64,000 nt of DNA from Chloroflexota bacterium (GCA_026706485.1 JAPOYR010000012.1:1-64000); one strand, 5' to 3'; positions 1 to 8,762 are shown, numbered from the stretch's first letter. Translations and numbers: made by a program. The notes: generated from the letters alone by a model not told the origin.

Positions 1-95
1 AGGCGGGACCAGTGTCCCGGATGACACCGGAGCTACTGGTCGAGTCCCATTAGGGGCGCCCCTACACCTGTTGAGGAAAGAAAGGCGAATCGCCC

Positions 96-124
96 TTGAC
101 ACAACCGTCCGGTCACCATACGAT
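96..124 (+). promoter_or_regulatory. Sigma70-type promoter of the MarR/ABC operon
   Basis: TTGACA (96-101), a 17-nt spacer and TACGAT (119-124) form a near-consensus promoter. The expected start of transcription is near 131, only about two bases before the ATG at 133. The mRNA is therefore probably leaderless, and no Shine-Dalgarno sequence is visible. A short inverted repeat, ACCGTC (104-109) and GACGGT (135-140), brackets the -10 box and could be an autoregulatory MarR site; that part is weak. Confidence 0.65.
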
Positions 125-132
125 CCACCATC

Positions 133-690
133 ATGACGGTCCGTGAAATAGACGACCGAGCCGTGGCAACGTCTGGAAGCGACGACGCGACCGCTGATGC
201 GCTCGTCCAGTCCGCGCGGCAGCTCTTGGTGCTCGGACGGCGCACGGGGCGGATTGCGATGCGGTTTGCCACCGCCCATGCGGATGAGCTTGACCTCACC
301 ATGCCGCAGTTTCAGACGCTGCGCGCCTTGCGCCACCGCAGTTGCCGCATGAGCGATCTCGGCGGTCGGCTGATGGTGAGCAAGCAATGGGCCTCGCAGA
401 GCGTCGACTCGTTGGTTCGCGCGGGCCTGGCGACGCGGGCGGAGGACCCGGACGACCGCCGCCACGCGGTGGTAAGCGCCACGCCGGAGGGTCTCGAGGC
501 ACTCGAGACACACGAGCAGGCCCTCGCCACGTTCCTGGCGGGTGCGCTGGACGGGATGCCCGCCGAGGCGCTCGAACGCCTCGATGAGGCGTTGACTGAG
601 CTGAATGCGCACATGGCCCGGCGCCGCGACCAAGGCTATTTCCGCTCGCTGCGAGAAGCGGGCAAGCGTGAATCCGGAGACAAGACATGA
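133..690 (+). CDS. MarR-family transcriptional regulator
   Basis: A 185-residue winged-helix regulator, probably binding DNA as a dimer and sensing small hydrophobic ligands. Residues about 55-130 hold the MarR helix-turn-helix and wing; the wing motif DPDDRRHAVVSATPEG (about 107-122) is typical of the family. The ATG at 133 sits directly behind a near-consensus promoter and starts a likely leaderless message. The stop codon overlaps the next gene, an ABC exporter subunit, by four bases (ATGA). This regulator-exporter arrangement is common for drug-efflux control, so autorepression and repression of the exporter are the likely role. The ligand cannot be inferred. Confidence 0.88.
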   Translation: MTVREIDDRAVATSGSDDATADALVQSARQLLVLGRRTGRIAMRFATAHADELDLTMPQFQTLRALRHRSCRMSDLGGRLMVSKQWASQSVDSLVRAGLATRAEDPDDRRHAVVSATPEGLEALETHEQALATFLAGALDGMPAEALERLDEALTELNAHMARRRDQGYFRSLREAGKRESGDKT

Positions 691-2753
691 CCGATGAATC
701 CCGCTCGCCGCAGCCTGCTCCCGCTGAGGGGAGAGGCGGCAGGCGCGGCTCGCGACGCCCCGCATCCCAAACGGAACCCGCTGAGGGCGGAAGGGACGGG
801 CGCCGGCGAGGGCCTCGCGGCAGGGGACGACGCGGACGCGGCGACGGAGACGGCCCGCCGGGATTCTCGCCTGGCGACGGTCGCGGACGCGGAGGCCAAC
901 ACGGCGGCGGGCAGCCGCCCATGGGCGAACCGGGTGGAATGCGCTCGGAGCCGCGCATGGCGCTGGGGTCGAGCCAGCAGGTCTTGCGTCGTCTGGCGGC
1001 CTATGCGCTGCCGCATTGGCGGCTCGCGGCGGGGACGCTTGTGGTCACCCTGCTGGCCACGGCGGCCGAATTGGCGATTCCAAAGGTGCTGGAACAAGTG
1101 GTGGACAACGGACTGAAGGAGGGCTTGATCGCCGTCTTGATCGTGCTGGCGGCGATCGTGGTGGCGCTGACGGCCGTGAAGGGCACGGCGCAGTTCGGGC
1201 GCCAGTTCGCCTCCGAGTGGCTGGGCCAGCGGGTCGTGTTCACGATGCGCAACCAGCTTTATCGACATGTCCAGAGCCTGTCGTTTGGCTATCACGACCG
1301 CGCGCGCACCGGCGAGTTGATGTCCCGGACGACGAGTGACGTCGAGCGAGTGCGCCGCTTCGTGTCAATGGGCGCGTTCCAGCTCGTGCAAATCGCGCTG
1401 CTGCTCGTGGGCGCCGCCGTGATGCTGCTGGTCACCGATTGGCAACTGGCCCTGCTGTCGCTGCTCACCGTGCCGGTGATGGCGGTGCTGGCGGTGACAT
1501 TCGCGCACCGCATCCGCCCGCTGTTTCAGGCAGTGCAGGAGGCGTGGGCGGACCTGAACGCCACGGTGCAGGAAAACCTGGCGGGCGCGCGCGTGGTGCG
1601 GGCCTTCGCCCAGGAAGAAATGCAGCGGGCGCGGTTCGAGCCGGTCAACAAGGAGGTCACCGACCGCAACGTGGAGGTGATGCGGCTGTTCGCGATGCGC
1701 ATGCCGCTCTTCACAGCCGTGCTCGGCCTGGGCCAGGTGGCGGTGCTGTGGTACGGCGGATGGAAGGTGATCGAGGGCGAGGCGACCATCGGCGCCCTGT
1801 TGGCGTTCAACGGCTATCTGCTCCTGCTGATGATGCCCGTGCGCATGCTGGGCATGACCATCAACAGCTTTGCGCGGGCGGTGGCCTCGGGCAATCGCAT
1901 CTTCGAGGTCCTGGACGAGCACTCCGAGGTGCAGGAGGCCGCGGACGCCGTGGCGCTTGACGAGGTGCGCGGCGAGCTGCGCTTCGACGGCGTGTCCTTT
2001 GAATACGAGGGTCAGCAGGTGCTGGACGACCTGTCGTTCCGGGTGCGGCCCGGCGAGGCGCTGGGCATCGTCGGCGGCACCGGCTCGGGCAAGAGCACCA
2101 TCATCAATCTCTTGCCGCGGTTCTACGACCCGTCGTCCGGCCGCGTGCTGGTGGACGACGTGGACGTGCGGCAGGCGCGCCTGGCGTCGCTGCGGGGGCA
2201 GATCGGCATCGTGCATCAAGAGCCCTTCGTCTTCGCGACCAGCCTGCGAGAAAACATTGCCTACGGACGCCCCGGCGCGACCGACCAGCAGGTCGAGGCC
2301 GCGGCCCGCGCGGCGCAGATCCACGACTTCGTCGCGGGCCTGCCCCAGGGCTACGCGACGTCCGTGGGCGAGCGCGGCGTCACGCTCTCGGGCGGCCAGA
2401 AGCAACGGATCGCCATTGCCCGGGCGCTGCTGCTCGACCCGCGCATCCTGGTGCTCGACGAGTCGACCTCGAGCGTCGACACCTGGACGGAGCGGGCCAT
2501 TCAGGAAGCCCTGGCGGATGCGCAGCGGGGCCGCACCACGCTCATCATCAGCCAACGGATTCGCAGCGTGCGTGACGCCGCCGAAATCATCGTGCTGGAG
2601 CAGGGACGCATCGTGCAGCGCGGGCGACATGAGGAATTGATCGAGCAGGAAGGCCTCTACCGCGACATGTGGCTCACCCAAGAGGCCGAGGCCGAGGAGC
2701 TGCGCGACGCCCAGGCGGCGCCCGCCGCCCCGAGTCAGGGAGGGGCGGGCTAA
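687..2753 (+). CDS. ABC exporter subunit A (fused TMD-NBD) with Gly/Arg-rich N-terminal extension
   Basis: A 688-residue type IV ABC exporter half-transporter. Residues about 1-105 are low-complexity, rich in Gly, Arg and Pro with RGG-like stretches. The six-helix membrane domain follows, then a nucleotide-binding domain with Walker A GGTGSGKST, signature LSGGQ, Walker B ILVLDES and a switch region reading SQR, where the usual His is Gln. Subunit B next door has LSVGQ in place of LSGGQ, so the two probably form a heterodimer with one degenerate ATP site. The ATG overlaps the marR stop by four bases, which favours this start; internal ATGs (for example 957) would remove the extension. Substrate unknown, likely hydrophobic compounds or lipids. 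Confidence 0.9.
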   Translation: MTDESRSPQPAPAEGRGGRRGSRRPASQTEPAEGGRDGRRRGPRGRGRRGRGDGDGPPGFSPGDGRGRGGQHGGGQPPMGEPGGMRSEPRMALGSSQQVLRRLAAYALPHWRLAAGTLVVTLLATAAELAIPKVLEQVVDNGLKEGLIAVLIVLAAIVVALTAVKGTAQFGRQFASEWLGQRVVFTMRNQLYRHVQSLSFGYHDRARTGELMSRTTSDVERVRRFVSMGAFQLVQIALLLVGAAVMLLVTDWQLALLSLLTVPVMAVLAVTFAHRIRPLFQAVQEAWADLNATVQENLAGARVVRAFAQEEMQRARFEPVNKEVTDRNVEVMRLFAMRMPLFTAVLGLGQVAVLWYGGWKVIEGEATIGALLAFNGYLLLLMMPVRMLGMTINSFARAVASGNRIFEVLDEHSEVQEAADAVALDEVRGELRFDGVSFEYEGQQVLDDLSFRVRPGEALGIVGGTGSGKSTIINLLPRFYDPSSGRVLVDDVDVRQARLASLRGQIGIVHQEPFVFATSLRENIAYGRPGATDQQVEAAARAAQIHDFVAGLPQGYATSVGERGVTLSGGQKQRIAIARALLLDPRILVLDESTSSVDTWTERAIQEALADAQRGRTTLIISQRIRSVRDAAEIIVLEQGRIVQRGRHEELIEQEGLYRDMWLTQEAEAEELRDAQAAPAAPSQGGAG

Positions 2754-4630
2754 TGGGCATGGCGGGACGCATGATGCTGGGGGGCATGGGCGACGACACC
2801 AAGGCCTACGATCACCGGATCGCGCGGCGGCTGCTGGCCTACCTGCTGCCGCACCGGCGACGGCTGGCGGTGGTGTTTGTGCTGGTGGTGCTGGCGGCGG
2901 CAGCGGCGAACGTGGGTCCGCTGCTGCTGAAGATCGGCATTGACGACGGCATTTGCGGCGGCGCGCTTGACTGCAGCGACCTGACCCAGGTCCAGGGCAA
3001 CGGCGGCCTGCTGGCGATCGTCGGGATGGTCTACATCGGATCGCTGGGCCTGATGTGGGCGCTCAACTACTTCCAGGTGCTGCTCACGGCGGCCATCGGC
3101 CAGGCGAGCCTGCGGCAGTTGCGCAACGACATGTTCGCCAAGCTGCAGCGGCTGTCGCTCTCCTATTTCAGCCGGCATCCGCTGGGCGCGGTGATGTCGC
3201 GCATCACCAACGACGTGGACGTCATCAGCGAGTTCGTGACGCTTGGCGTGACGTCGCTGGTCGGCGACGTGGTGATGCTGGTGATCATCGTCGGAATGAT
3301 GTTCGGGCTGGATTGGCGGCTGGCGCTGGTATCCCTGGCGGTGATGCCGCTGATGTGGCTGGCGAGCCGCGTATTCAGCAAATGGGCGCGGAACGCGTTC
3401 CGGCAGGTACGCTCCACCGTGGGCGACGTCTACGGCAACTTGCAGGAGAGCATCGACGGCGTGCGCACGGCGCAGTCGTTCGTGCGCGAGGACCGCAACG
3501 CCGCCGCCTTCGAGCAGACCAACCGGCAGAACGTGGACGCCAGCGTGCGCGCGGGCGCCATCGTGTCGGCGTTCATTCCCGTAGTGGACACAATCTCGGC
3601 GCTGGCGACGGCACTGGTGATCGTCGTCGGTGGCATGTTCGTGATCAACGGCGAGATGGGCGTCGGCACGCTGGTGGCCTTCATCGCGCTGATCGCCCGC
3701 TTCTTCACGCCCATTCAGCAGCTCACGCGCTTCTACAACCAGCTCCAGTCCACCATGGCGGCGGGCGAGAAGATCTTCGAGCTGATCGACGAGCCGCTGG
3801 ACGTCGAGGACCAGTCGGACGCGCGGGCGCTGCCGCAGATCCAGGGACGGGTCGAGTTCGACCACGTGACCTTCGGCTACAACGGGACGGACGTGCTGCA
3901 CGACATCTCGTTCGATGTCGAGCCCGGGCAGCGCGTGGCCCTGGTGGGGCCGACCGGCGCCGGCAAGACGACCACGGTGAACCTGCTGGCCCGCTTCTAC
4001 GAGGCGGGCCGTGGCGAGATCCGCATCGACGGCGTGCCGTTGGACTCGGTGACGCAGGACTCCCTGCGCGGCCAGATGGGCATCGTGCCGCAGGACAGCT
4101 ATCTGTTCTCGGGCACGATCCGCGAGAACATCGCCTTCGCGCGGCCCTACGCCACCGACGAGCAGGTCGTGGAGGCGGCGGAGGCCGTGGGAGCGCACGA
4201 CTTCATCCAGCGGCTGCCGGAAGGCTACGACACCGATGTGCGCGAGCGCGGCGCGCGGCTGTCGGTGGGCCAGCGACAGCTCATCTGCTTCGCTCGCGCG
4301 CTGCTGGCGGACCCACGCCTGCTGATCCTGGACGAGGCCACCTCGAGCGTGGACGCCCACACCGAGCAGATCATCCAGCGCGGCCTCGACCGGCTGATGG
4401 CGGGGCGCACGTCGTTCGTCATCGCGCACCGGCTGGCCACCGTGCGGGGCGCCGACCTGATCCTGGTGTTCCAGGACGGCCAGATCGTGGAGCGCGGCGG
4501 GCACGACGAGCTGCTGGAAGCCGGCGGGCTCTACTACCAGCTCTACACCACCGGCTTCCCCGGCGACGAGACGCCGGAGCAAACCACGGCCACCGAGACC
4601 ATGGTCCTCAACCGCCGGATGTGGATGTAG
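2753..4630 (+). CDS. ABC exporter subunit B (fused TMD-NBD)
   Basis: A 625-residue half-transporter, partner of subunit A. Its ATG overlaps the stop of subunit A by one base (TAATG), which fixes the start. After a short N-terminus there are six membrane helices (residues about 30-335), then an ATPase domain with Walker A GPTGAGKTT, signature LSVGQ (third Gly replaced by Val), Walker B LLILDEATSS and switch His in IAHRLAT. It keeps the catalytic Glu and His but has a weakened signature. This complements the His-to-Gln change in subunit A, as expected for a heterodimeric exporter with one consensus and one degenerate ATP site. Confidence 0.92.
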   Translation: MGMAGRMMLGGMGDDTKAYDHRIARRLLAYLLPHRRRLAVVFVLVVLAAAAANVGPLLLKIGIDDGICGGALDCSDLTQVQGNGGLLAIVGMVYIGSLGLMWALNYFQVLLTAAIGQASLRQLRNDMFAKLQRLSLSYFSRHPLGAVMSRITNDVDVISEFVTLGVTSLVGDVVMLVIIVGMMFGLDWRLALVSLAVMPLMWLASRVFSKWARNAFRQVRSTVGDVYGNLQESIDGVRTAQSFVREDRNAAAFEQTNRQNVDASVRAGAIVSAFIPVVDTISALATALVIVVGGMFVINGEMGVGTLVAFIALIARFFTPIQQLTRFYNQLQSTMAAGEKIFELIDEPLDVEDQSDARALPQIQGRVEFDHVTFGYNGTDVLHDISFDVEPGQRVALVGPTGAGKTTTVNLLARFYEAGRGEIRIDGVPLDSVTQDSLRGQMGIVPQDSYLFSGTIRENIAFARPYATDEQVVEAAEAVGAHDFIQRLPEGYDTDVRERGARLSVGQRQLICFARALLADPRLLILDEATSSVDAHTEQIIQRGLDRLMAGRTSFVIAHRLATVRGADLILVFQDGQIVERGGHDELLEAGGLYYQLYTTGFPGDETPEQTTATETMVLNRRMWM

Positions 4631-5184
4631 CCGGCTCGGTGCGTCTGCGCGCGGCCACGCTGGCGGACGCCGCGGCCATCGCCGAAATTAACGTGCGCGC
4701 GTGGCAGACCGCGTTTCGCGGAATCGTTCCGGACGAACGGCTGGACGCGATGCGAGTCGAAGAGCGTGTTGACCGCTTTCGGCAGCGTCTGGCGCCGGCG
4801 GAGTCCGCCAACCAACGCTTCATCCTCGCGGTGTCCGGTGACACGGCGCTCGGATTCGTGGGCTTTGGGACCACGGGCGACGAGGACGTGGACCCCGCCC
4901 GCGTGGCCGAAGTGCACGGGCTCTACGTGCACCCCGCGCACTGGCGGCGAGGAGCGGGTCGGCGACTGCTGCGCGCCGCCGTCGACGCCTTGGCCGCCGA
5001 CGGCTTCGAAACCGCGACGCTCTGGACGCTGGCGGCCTGCGAGCCAACGCGGGCGTTTTACGAATCGGTGGGGTGGCGGACAGACGGCGCGGAGTCCGTG
5101 TGGGAGGAACGGGACGGCCTGGAGCTCGTGCGCTATCGCAGAATCTTGCCGACCAGTGAGCCGGAGTCAGACCCAGGCCCATAG
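4621..5184 (+). CDS. GNAT-family N-acetyltransferase
   Basis: A 187-residue GNAT protein, likely transferring acetyl from acetyl-CoA to a small amine. The N-terminal strand VRLRAATLADAAAIAEI is typical, and motif A reads VHGLYVHPAHWRRGAGRRLL (residues about 98-117), with the Q/RxxGxG/A acetyl-CoA loop as RRGAGR. The frame is open far upstream, so the start is a choice between GTG 4621, overlapping the ABC gene by 10 bases, and GTG 4639. Neither has a good ribosome-binding site, and coupling to the upstream gene is likely. It is the fourth gene of the marR-ABC operon. Substrate unknown; drug or polyamine modification would fit the context but is speculative. Confidence 0.82.
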   Translation: MDVAGSVRLRAATLADAAAIAEINVRAWQTAFRGIVPDERLDAMRVEERVDRFRQRLAPAESANQRFILAVSGDTALGFVGFGTTGDEDVDPARVAEVHGLYVHPAHWRRGAGRRLLRAAVDALAADGFETATLWTLAACEPTRAFYESVGWRTDGAESVWEERDGLELVRYRRILPTSEPESDPGP

Positions 5185-5238
5185 CGGCCGCCGATCACGA
5201 TGCTCGGCGCGGGACGGGTGCCGCCAAGCCGCTGCGCG

Positions 5239-5520
5239 CTAAGCTGCCGCCTCTTTGTCCCCTGCGGCGCGTCGGCCGTTCATGCCCGCGAACAGCCCTT
5301 CGATGACGCCTTCGACCCGCGCCACGCGCTCGCTCAGCGTGTCGATCCGAGTTTCGAGCGACTCGAATCGGGCATCCATCCGGGCTTCGAGGGCCACAAA
5401 ACGATCTTCGAGCCGGTCGATGCGAGCATTGAAACGCGCCGTAACGGTCAGAATGAGGCCGCCAAGCCCGACGAATAGCGCCGCGCCCACGCTCAGAATT
5501 CCGATCAACTCTGGGGTCAT
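5239..5520 (-). CDS. Small membrane-anchored coiled-coil protein
   Basis: A 93-residue protein with one N-terminal membrane segment (ILSVGAALFVGLGGLILTV, residues about 8-26). A long amphipathic helix follows with heptad spacing (LEDRFVALEARMDARFESLE), then a short charged tail. This resembles the small single-helix-plus-coiled-coil peptides found in many genomes with no assigned role. It is on the opposite strand to the preceding acetyltransferase, and the codon pattern and coherent topology support it as real. No enzymatic function is suggested; a role in oligomerisation or as a membrane scaffold is only a guess. Confidence 0.7.
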   Translation of the reverse strand: MTPELIGILSVGAALFVGLGGLILTVTARFNARIDRLEDRFVALEARMDARFESLETRIDTLSERVARVEGVIEGLFAGMNGRRAAGDKEAAA

Positions 5521-5619
5521 GCGTGGGCCTTTCGGCAGGCCGCTGACGGCGGCCTGTGGCGAACAACTATAGCGCCACCGGCTGGGCGCACTCGATTCCG
5601 TTCCGGCGACGCACCCTCG

Positions 5620-6081
5620 CTACACCGCCGTCACCGGCGCGCGGAGGTCGAGCTCGACCGTGATGCCGTCGGGATCGCGCAGATAGAGCGTCCCGGTGCC
5701 TTCGAACTCGCCGGCCGTCTGCCAGACGGGCGCCTCGCGGTGGAATGTCGCACCGAGCGCCTTCAGCCGCTCGACGGCCGCGTCCCAGTCGTCCACGGAC
5801 AGGCACAGGTGCGCGTTGCCGGCGTTGTAGGTCTCGAGGTCGACGCGTCCCGGCGGCGGCTCGTAGTAGCGCAGCAACTCCAGCTCGACCTCGGTGCCCG
5901 GCAACCGGAACAGCGCGATCTCCAGGCTGCAGTCGGGGTAGCCGATGATGTCGCTGATGTAGGGCTCGTCGTAGCGGCGGCGGAAATGGGGGCCCTCGCC
6001 GAGCAGGGCGCTATAGAACGCGACGGATCGGTCCAGGTCCGCCACGGTGAATCCCACGTGAACGACCTTGGTCACACCCAT
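5620..6081 (-). CDS. VOC-superfamily (glyoxalase/dioxygenase-like) protein
   Basis: A 153-residue vicinal-oxygen-chelate protein. It starts VVHVGFTVADLDRSVAFYSA, the classic first beta-alpha-beta module. The second module carries NAGNAHLCLSVDDWDAAVERL, and the end reads GTGTLYLRDPDGITVELDL, with the metal-site Glu in ITVEL. His in the first strand, His in AHLCL and the terminal Glu are plausible metal ligands. The ATG at 6081 was chosen because AGGAGG lies about eight bases upstream; the open frame reaches back to 6237 without coding character. It lies 13 bases after the glycosidase-like gene on the same strand, so the two are probably cotranscribed. Substrate unknown. Confidence 0.85.
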   Translation of the reverse strand: MGVTKVVHVGFTVADLDRSVAFYSALLGEGPHFRRRYDEPYISDIIGYPDCSLEIALFRLPGTEVELELLRYYEPPPGRVDLETYNAGNAHLCLSVDDWDAAVERLKALGATFHREAPVWQTAGEFEGTGTLYLRDPDGITVELDLRAPVTAV

Positions 6082-6094
6082 GCGAACGGCCTCC

Positions 6095-7747
6095 TTAGCT
6101 TCGGTAGCGCACGTGCGCTTCGAGCTTCTCGATCTGGACGGGCTGGGGACTCGGCGTGCCGCGGGCCAGCCGCACGCCGACGAGGTTCTCCCCCACCGCG
6201 AACTGATTCGGCTGGGCCGGATAGACCAACCAGCCATCCTCGACGGTCGGAGGCCCGAGCCGGAGGTTGTTGAGCCGCACCTCCACGCGGTCGGCGATGG
6301 CGCGGGCCGGAGGCTCGTTCATCAGGCTGCGGTCGGGGTGCCCGATCTGGGCAATCTCCACGGGGTCCAGCCGTTCGTCGTCAGGGAGCGCGTTGGCGGC
6401 CGGGTCCGAAAGCAGCACGCGCACGTCCACGCTCGCCACGTGTTCGGCCTCGCCCGCCACGTCATCGGCCACGTACAGCGTCAGCAGGGTGTCGGCGGCG
6501 CCGTCCCAGGCCAGCGGGGCGGGCAGCGGCGCGAACATGTTGGAGTTGAAATACATGTTGCGCGGCGTGTACCAGCCTTCCGGGTTGGGGATGACGATGG
6601 GGCCGTGGCCGCCGCCGCGCCGCTGGACGACGAAGGTCTTGGCCTTGCGGTGAAAGCCGTCCGGCTCGGCCAGCTCGACGTAGGCCCGGTGTTGGGCCTC
6701 CGCCGCCGGCCAGTTCAGCGCCTTCAGGCCGATGCGCTCGGCCGACTCCAGCGAGCTGTGCTCCCAGTTGAACGTCTGCACGCCGTCCGCGCCCTGGTGG
6801 AACCAGTTGGCGAACACGCCGCGGAACACCTCGATCGGCGGCCACATGTAGCCGTCGGAGGAGTGATGGTCGTCGATGGCCGGATAGAGCTTGATCGGCG
6901 TCCCCGCCGTGATGCGGCGGAACGCGGCGATATCCACGTCGAACGAGCGGCAACCGATGACCATCAGGTCCACGAGCAGCTCGCGGGCCCAGGCTTCGAT
7001 GTCGATGCCGTCGAAGTGGCAGCCCATCAGGTTCTCGGGCACCCGCACGGCCAGCAGCAGGGGTCGGCCGCGGGCCTCGGCGACGTCCAGGGTCATGCGG
7101 CGCACCTTGCGCATGAACGTCGTCAGCCGGTCCCGCAGCTCCCACTGCCGCCCCCACGGCAGCACCAGCGGAATGCGGGCGAAGTCGAGCGTGATGCCGT
7201 CGTAGTCGTAGTCCTCGGCAATCTCGCGCAGGATGCCGAGCTTGTAGTCGTGGACCTCGTCCAGGGCGAAGTTCCAATAGCCGTTGGCGTTCCAGGCCGT
7301 CATGAGCAGCTCCGGGTGCTGCTCCTTCATGGGAATCGGGCTCACCGGGCCGAGATCGTTGTCCGAGCCGTTGATGCGGTAGAGGTGGAAGTTCTCCAGG
7401 CCGCGCCGCTGCGACGCCTCCAGGAAGATCTGCAAGATATTGACGCCGTCGTCCGCCCACTGGCGGTACCCGGGCGCGTCGATCAGGACCTGGGTGCGGC
7501 TGGGAAAGGGCGCCTGGTGCCCCTCGTTCCAGTCCCACCACATGCTGTCCAGGCGCACGGCGGGATCGTCGGCCCACTCGAACTTGAAGGCCAGCAGGTC
7601 GTCGATGTCCTTGATCGGAAAGTTGGCGCCGTCGCCCATGATCACGTCGAAATGGACCACGATTCGCCGCCGGCGCTCGATGGCGGCCAGGTGGTCGGCG
7701 GAGAGATCGACCCGCGCATCGCCCGGCGAAGTGAACGGCTCAGCCAT
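6095..7747 (-). CDS. Putative glycoside-hydrolase-like TIM-barrel protein
   Basis: A 550-residue protein without signal peptide. The first 370 residues look like a (beta/alpha)8 barrel of the uncharacterised family-10-like glycosidase group: strands such as IVVHFDVIMGDG, DGITLDFARIPL and PLLLAVRVPEN alternate with helices. Acidic residues at strand ends (for example LDFAR) could be catalytic. The C-terminal 150 residues resemble a beta-rich module (VSVDVRVLLSD, VEVRLNNLRLG). The ATG at 7747 has GGAGG eight bases upstream and is preferred to the ATG at 7780. It is upstream of, and probably cotranscribed with, the VOC gene. Assignment is by fold impression only; substrate and activity are unproven. 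Confidence 0.55.
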   Translation of the reverse strand: MAEPFTSPGDARVDLSADHLAAIERRRRIVVHFDVIMGDGANFPIKDIDDLLAFKFEWADDPAVRLDSMWWDWNEGHQAPFPSRTQVLIDAPGYRQWADDGVNILQIFLEASQRRGLENFHLYRINGSDNDLGPVSPIPMKEQHPELLMTAWNANGYWNFALDEVHDYKLGILREIAEDYDYDGITLDFARIPLVLPWGRQWELRDRLTTFMRKVRRMTLDVAEARGRPLLLAVRVPENLMGCHFDGIDIEAWARELLVDLMVIGCRSFDVDIAAFRRITAGTPIKLYPAIDDHHSSDGYMWPPIEVFRGVFANWFHQGADGVQTFNWEHSSLESAERIGLKALNWPAAEAQHRAYVELAEPDGFHRKAKTFVVQRRGGGHGPIVIPNPEGWYTPRNMYFNSNMFAPLPAPLAWDGAADTLLTLYVADDVAGEAEHVASVDVRVLLSDPAANALPDDERLDPVEIAQIGHPDRSLMNEPPARAIADRVEVRLNNLRLGPPTVEDGWLVYPAQPNQFAVGENLVGVRLARGTPSPQPVQIEKLEAHVRYRS

Positions 7748-8078
7748 GCGGCCCTCCGGCACGGAGCGAAGCCCCTTCACGGTGCGCCCCTAGCGGCCCG
7801 GCGTCAACCGTGGTCGTGATCGGATGATTGTCCGCCAGGCTCCAGGCCGTCGCACGCGCTCTGGACATCGCCCGACTCCTCACCCACGGCCTGACCGAAA
7901 CTGGCGAACGATAATTCTTGACCCGCAGGTTGCCGAATGGTACGTTTCGGCGCGTTGCAACGGGAGCCTGTGACAGCGAACCATCTGAAATGGCCGAGGT
8001 TTTCGATTTCTCTTCTAGTTCCTTGACGGAAGCTCCTGTGGCACGAATCTTCGTTCCTTTGCAGCGGAAGGGAATACT
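7748..8078. other. Intergenic region between divergent genes
   Basis: These 331 bases separate the glycosidase-like gene (-) from the secreted-protein gene (+). They hold a good promoter for the + gene at 7918-7946. The remainder, including the roughly 125-base leader, shows no convincing gene, tRNA or riboswitch. The leader half is visibly less GC-rich than the surroundings. Confidence 0.5.
7918..7946 (+). promoter_or_regulatory. Sigma70-type promoter of the secreted-protein gene
   Basis: TTGACC (7918-7923), a 17-nt spacer and TACGTT (7941-7946). Transcription would start near 7953, giving a 5' leader of about 125 bases before the ATG at 8079. Confidence 0.5.
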
Positions 8079-8762
8079 ATGCGCACGTTAGCCCGACGAC
8101 GGCTCCTCATTCCGCTTGCAATCCTAATGCTGCTCATCCCGGCTGCGGCGTTTGCGCAAAGCGACGCTGCTGATCGCTTGGTCGAGCTTATCTTCTCTGA
8201 AGATGATTCCGAGGTATCGATCACCGAAAACATCCAGAGCACCGCTCGAGTCACTTTTACCCACGACGGCCAGGACTACATAATGAGTGTGCCCGTGGAT
8301 ATCGCCATTGATGAGACCATTCCGATTGCCGATAGCGTGAGTGCAACTAGCGCCGCTGCGCGCGTGGGCGTCTACGCCATTGAGGTAACAGCCGTCGAGG
8401 AAACCACGGAGGAAATCGAAGTTGGCTACTCGTCCGTGGAGCCGAGCAGCGACGACAACAAACTCGTAGGCGTGTCGTTTAATCTTACAAACCTAAGCGA
8501 TTCCGCACAGGAATTCAGTGACATATTCGACAATGAGAAAGTGTTCGGTATCGACGACCTTGGGCGTCGCTTTGAGATGGCTAAGCTGCTAGGTTGCGAC
8601 GAGGTAAACCCTGGTGGCATGGTCGAGTGCATTGCCGCATTTGACGTCGAAGAGAGCGTCACCATCACCGAGATCGAGGTGCATGCTATGGACGAACGCG
8701 TGATCACCTTGCCGGGAGAAGACGAGGAGTCGGACGAGGACGACGAGGAAGAGGAATCCTAG
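8079..8762 (+). CDS. Secreted acidic protein with DUF4352-like domain
   Basis: A 227-residue exported protein. Residues 1-26 are a signal peptide (RRRLLIPLAILMLLIPAAAFAQ, cut after AFA). The middle (about 105-215) reads like an immunoglobulin-like DUF4352/telokin fold: VGVYAIEVTAVEETTEEIEV, KLVGVSFNLTNLSDSAQEF, and two Cys (LLGCDEVNPGGMVECIAAF) that could form a disulphide. The tail is almost entirely Asp/Glu (EDEESDEDDEEEES), suggesting calcium or cation binding. Base composition is clearly less GC-rich than neighbouring genes, which may mean recent acquisition. It stands alone with its own promoter. Function unknown. Confidence 0.75.
   Translation: MRTLARRRLLIPLAILMLLIPAAAFAQSDAADRLVELIFSEDDSEVSITENIQSTARVTFTHDGQDYIMSVPVDIAIDETIPIADSVSATSAAARVGVYAIEVTAVEETTEEIEVGYSSVEPSSDDNKLVGVSFNLTNLSDSAQEFSDIFDNEKVFGIDDLGRRFEMAKLLGCDEVNPGGMVECIAAFDVEESVTITEIEVHAMDERVITLPGEDEESDEDDEEEES

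Noticed and set aside
3055-4620. A long + frame overlapping ABC subunit B upstream of the GNAT domain
   Set aside because: Only the part after about 4621 resembles a protein family; the rest is low-complexity Arg/Gly/Ala shadow of the ABC gene.
6068-7819. A 583-codon + frame opposite the VOC/glycosidase genes
   Set aside because: Shadow frame: His/Arg/Val-rich, no motifs, and fully overlapped by coherent genes on the other strand.
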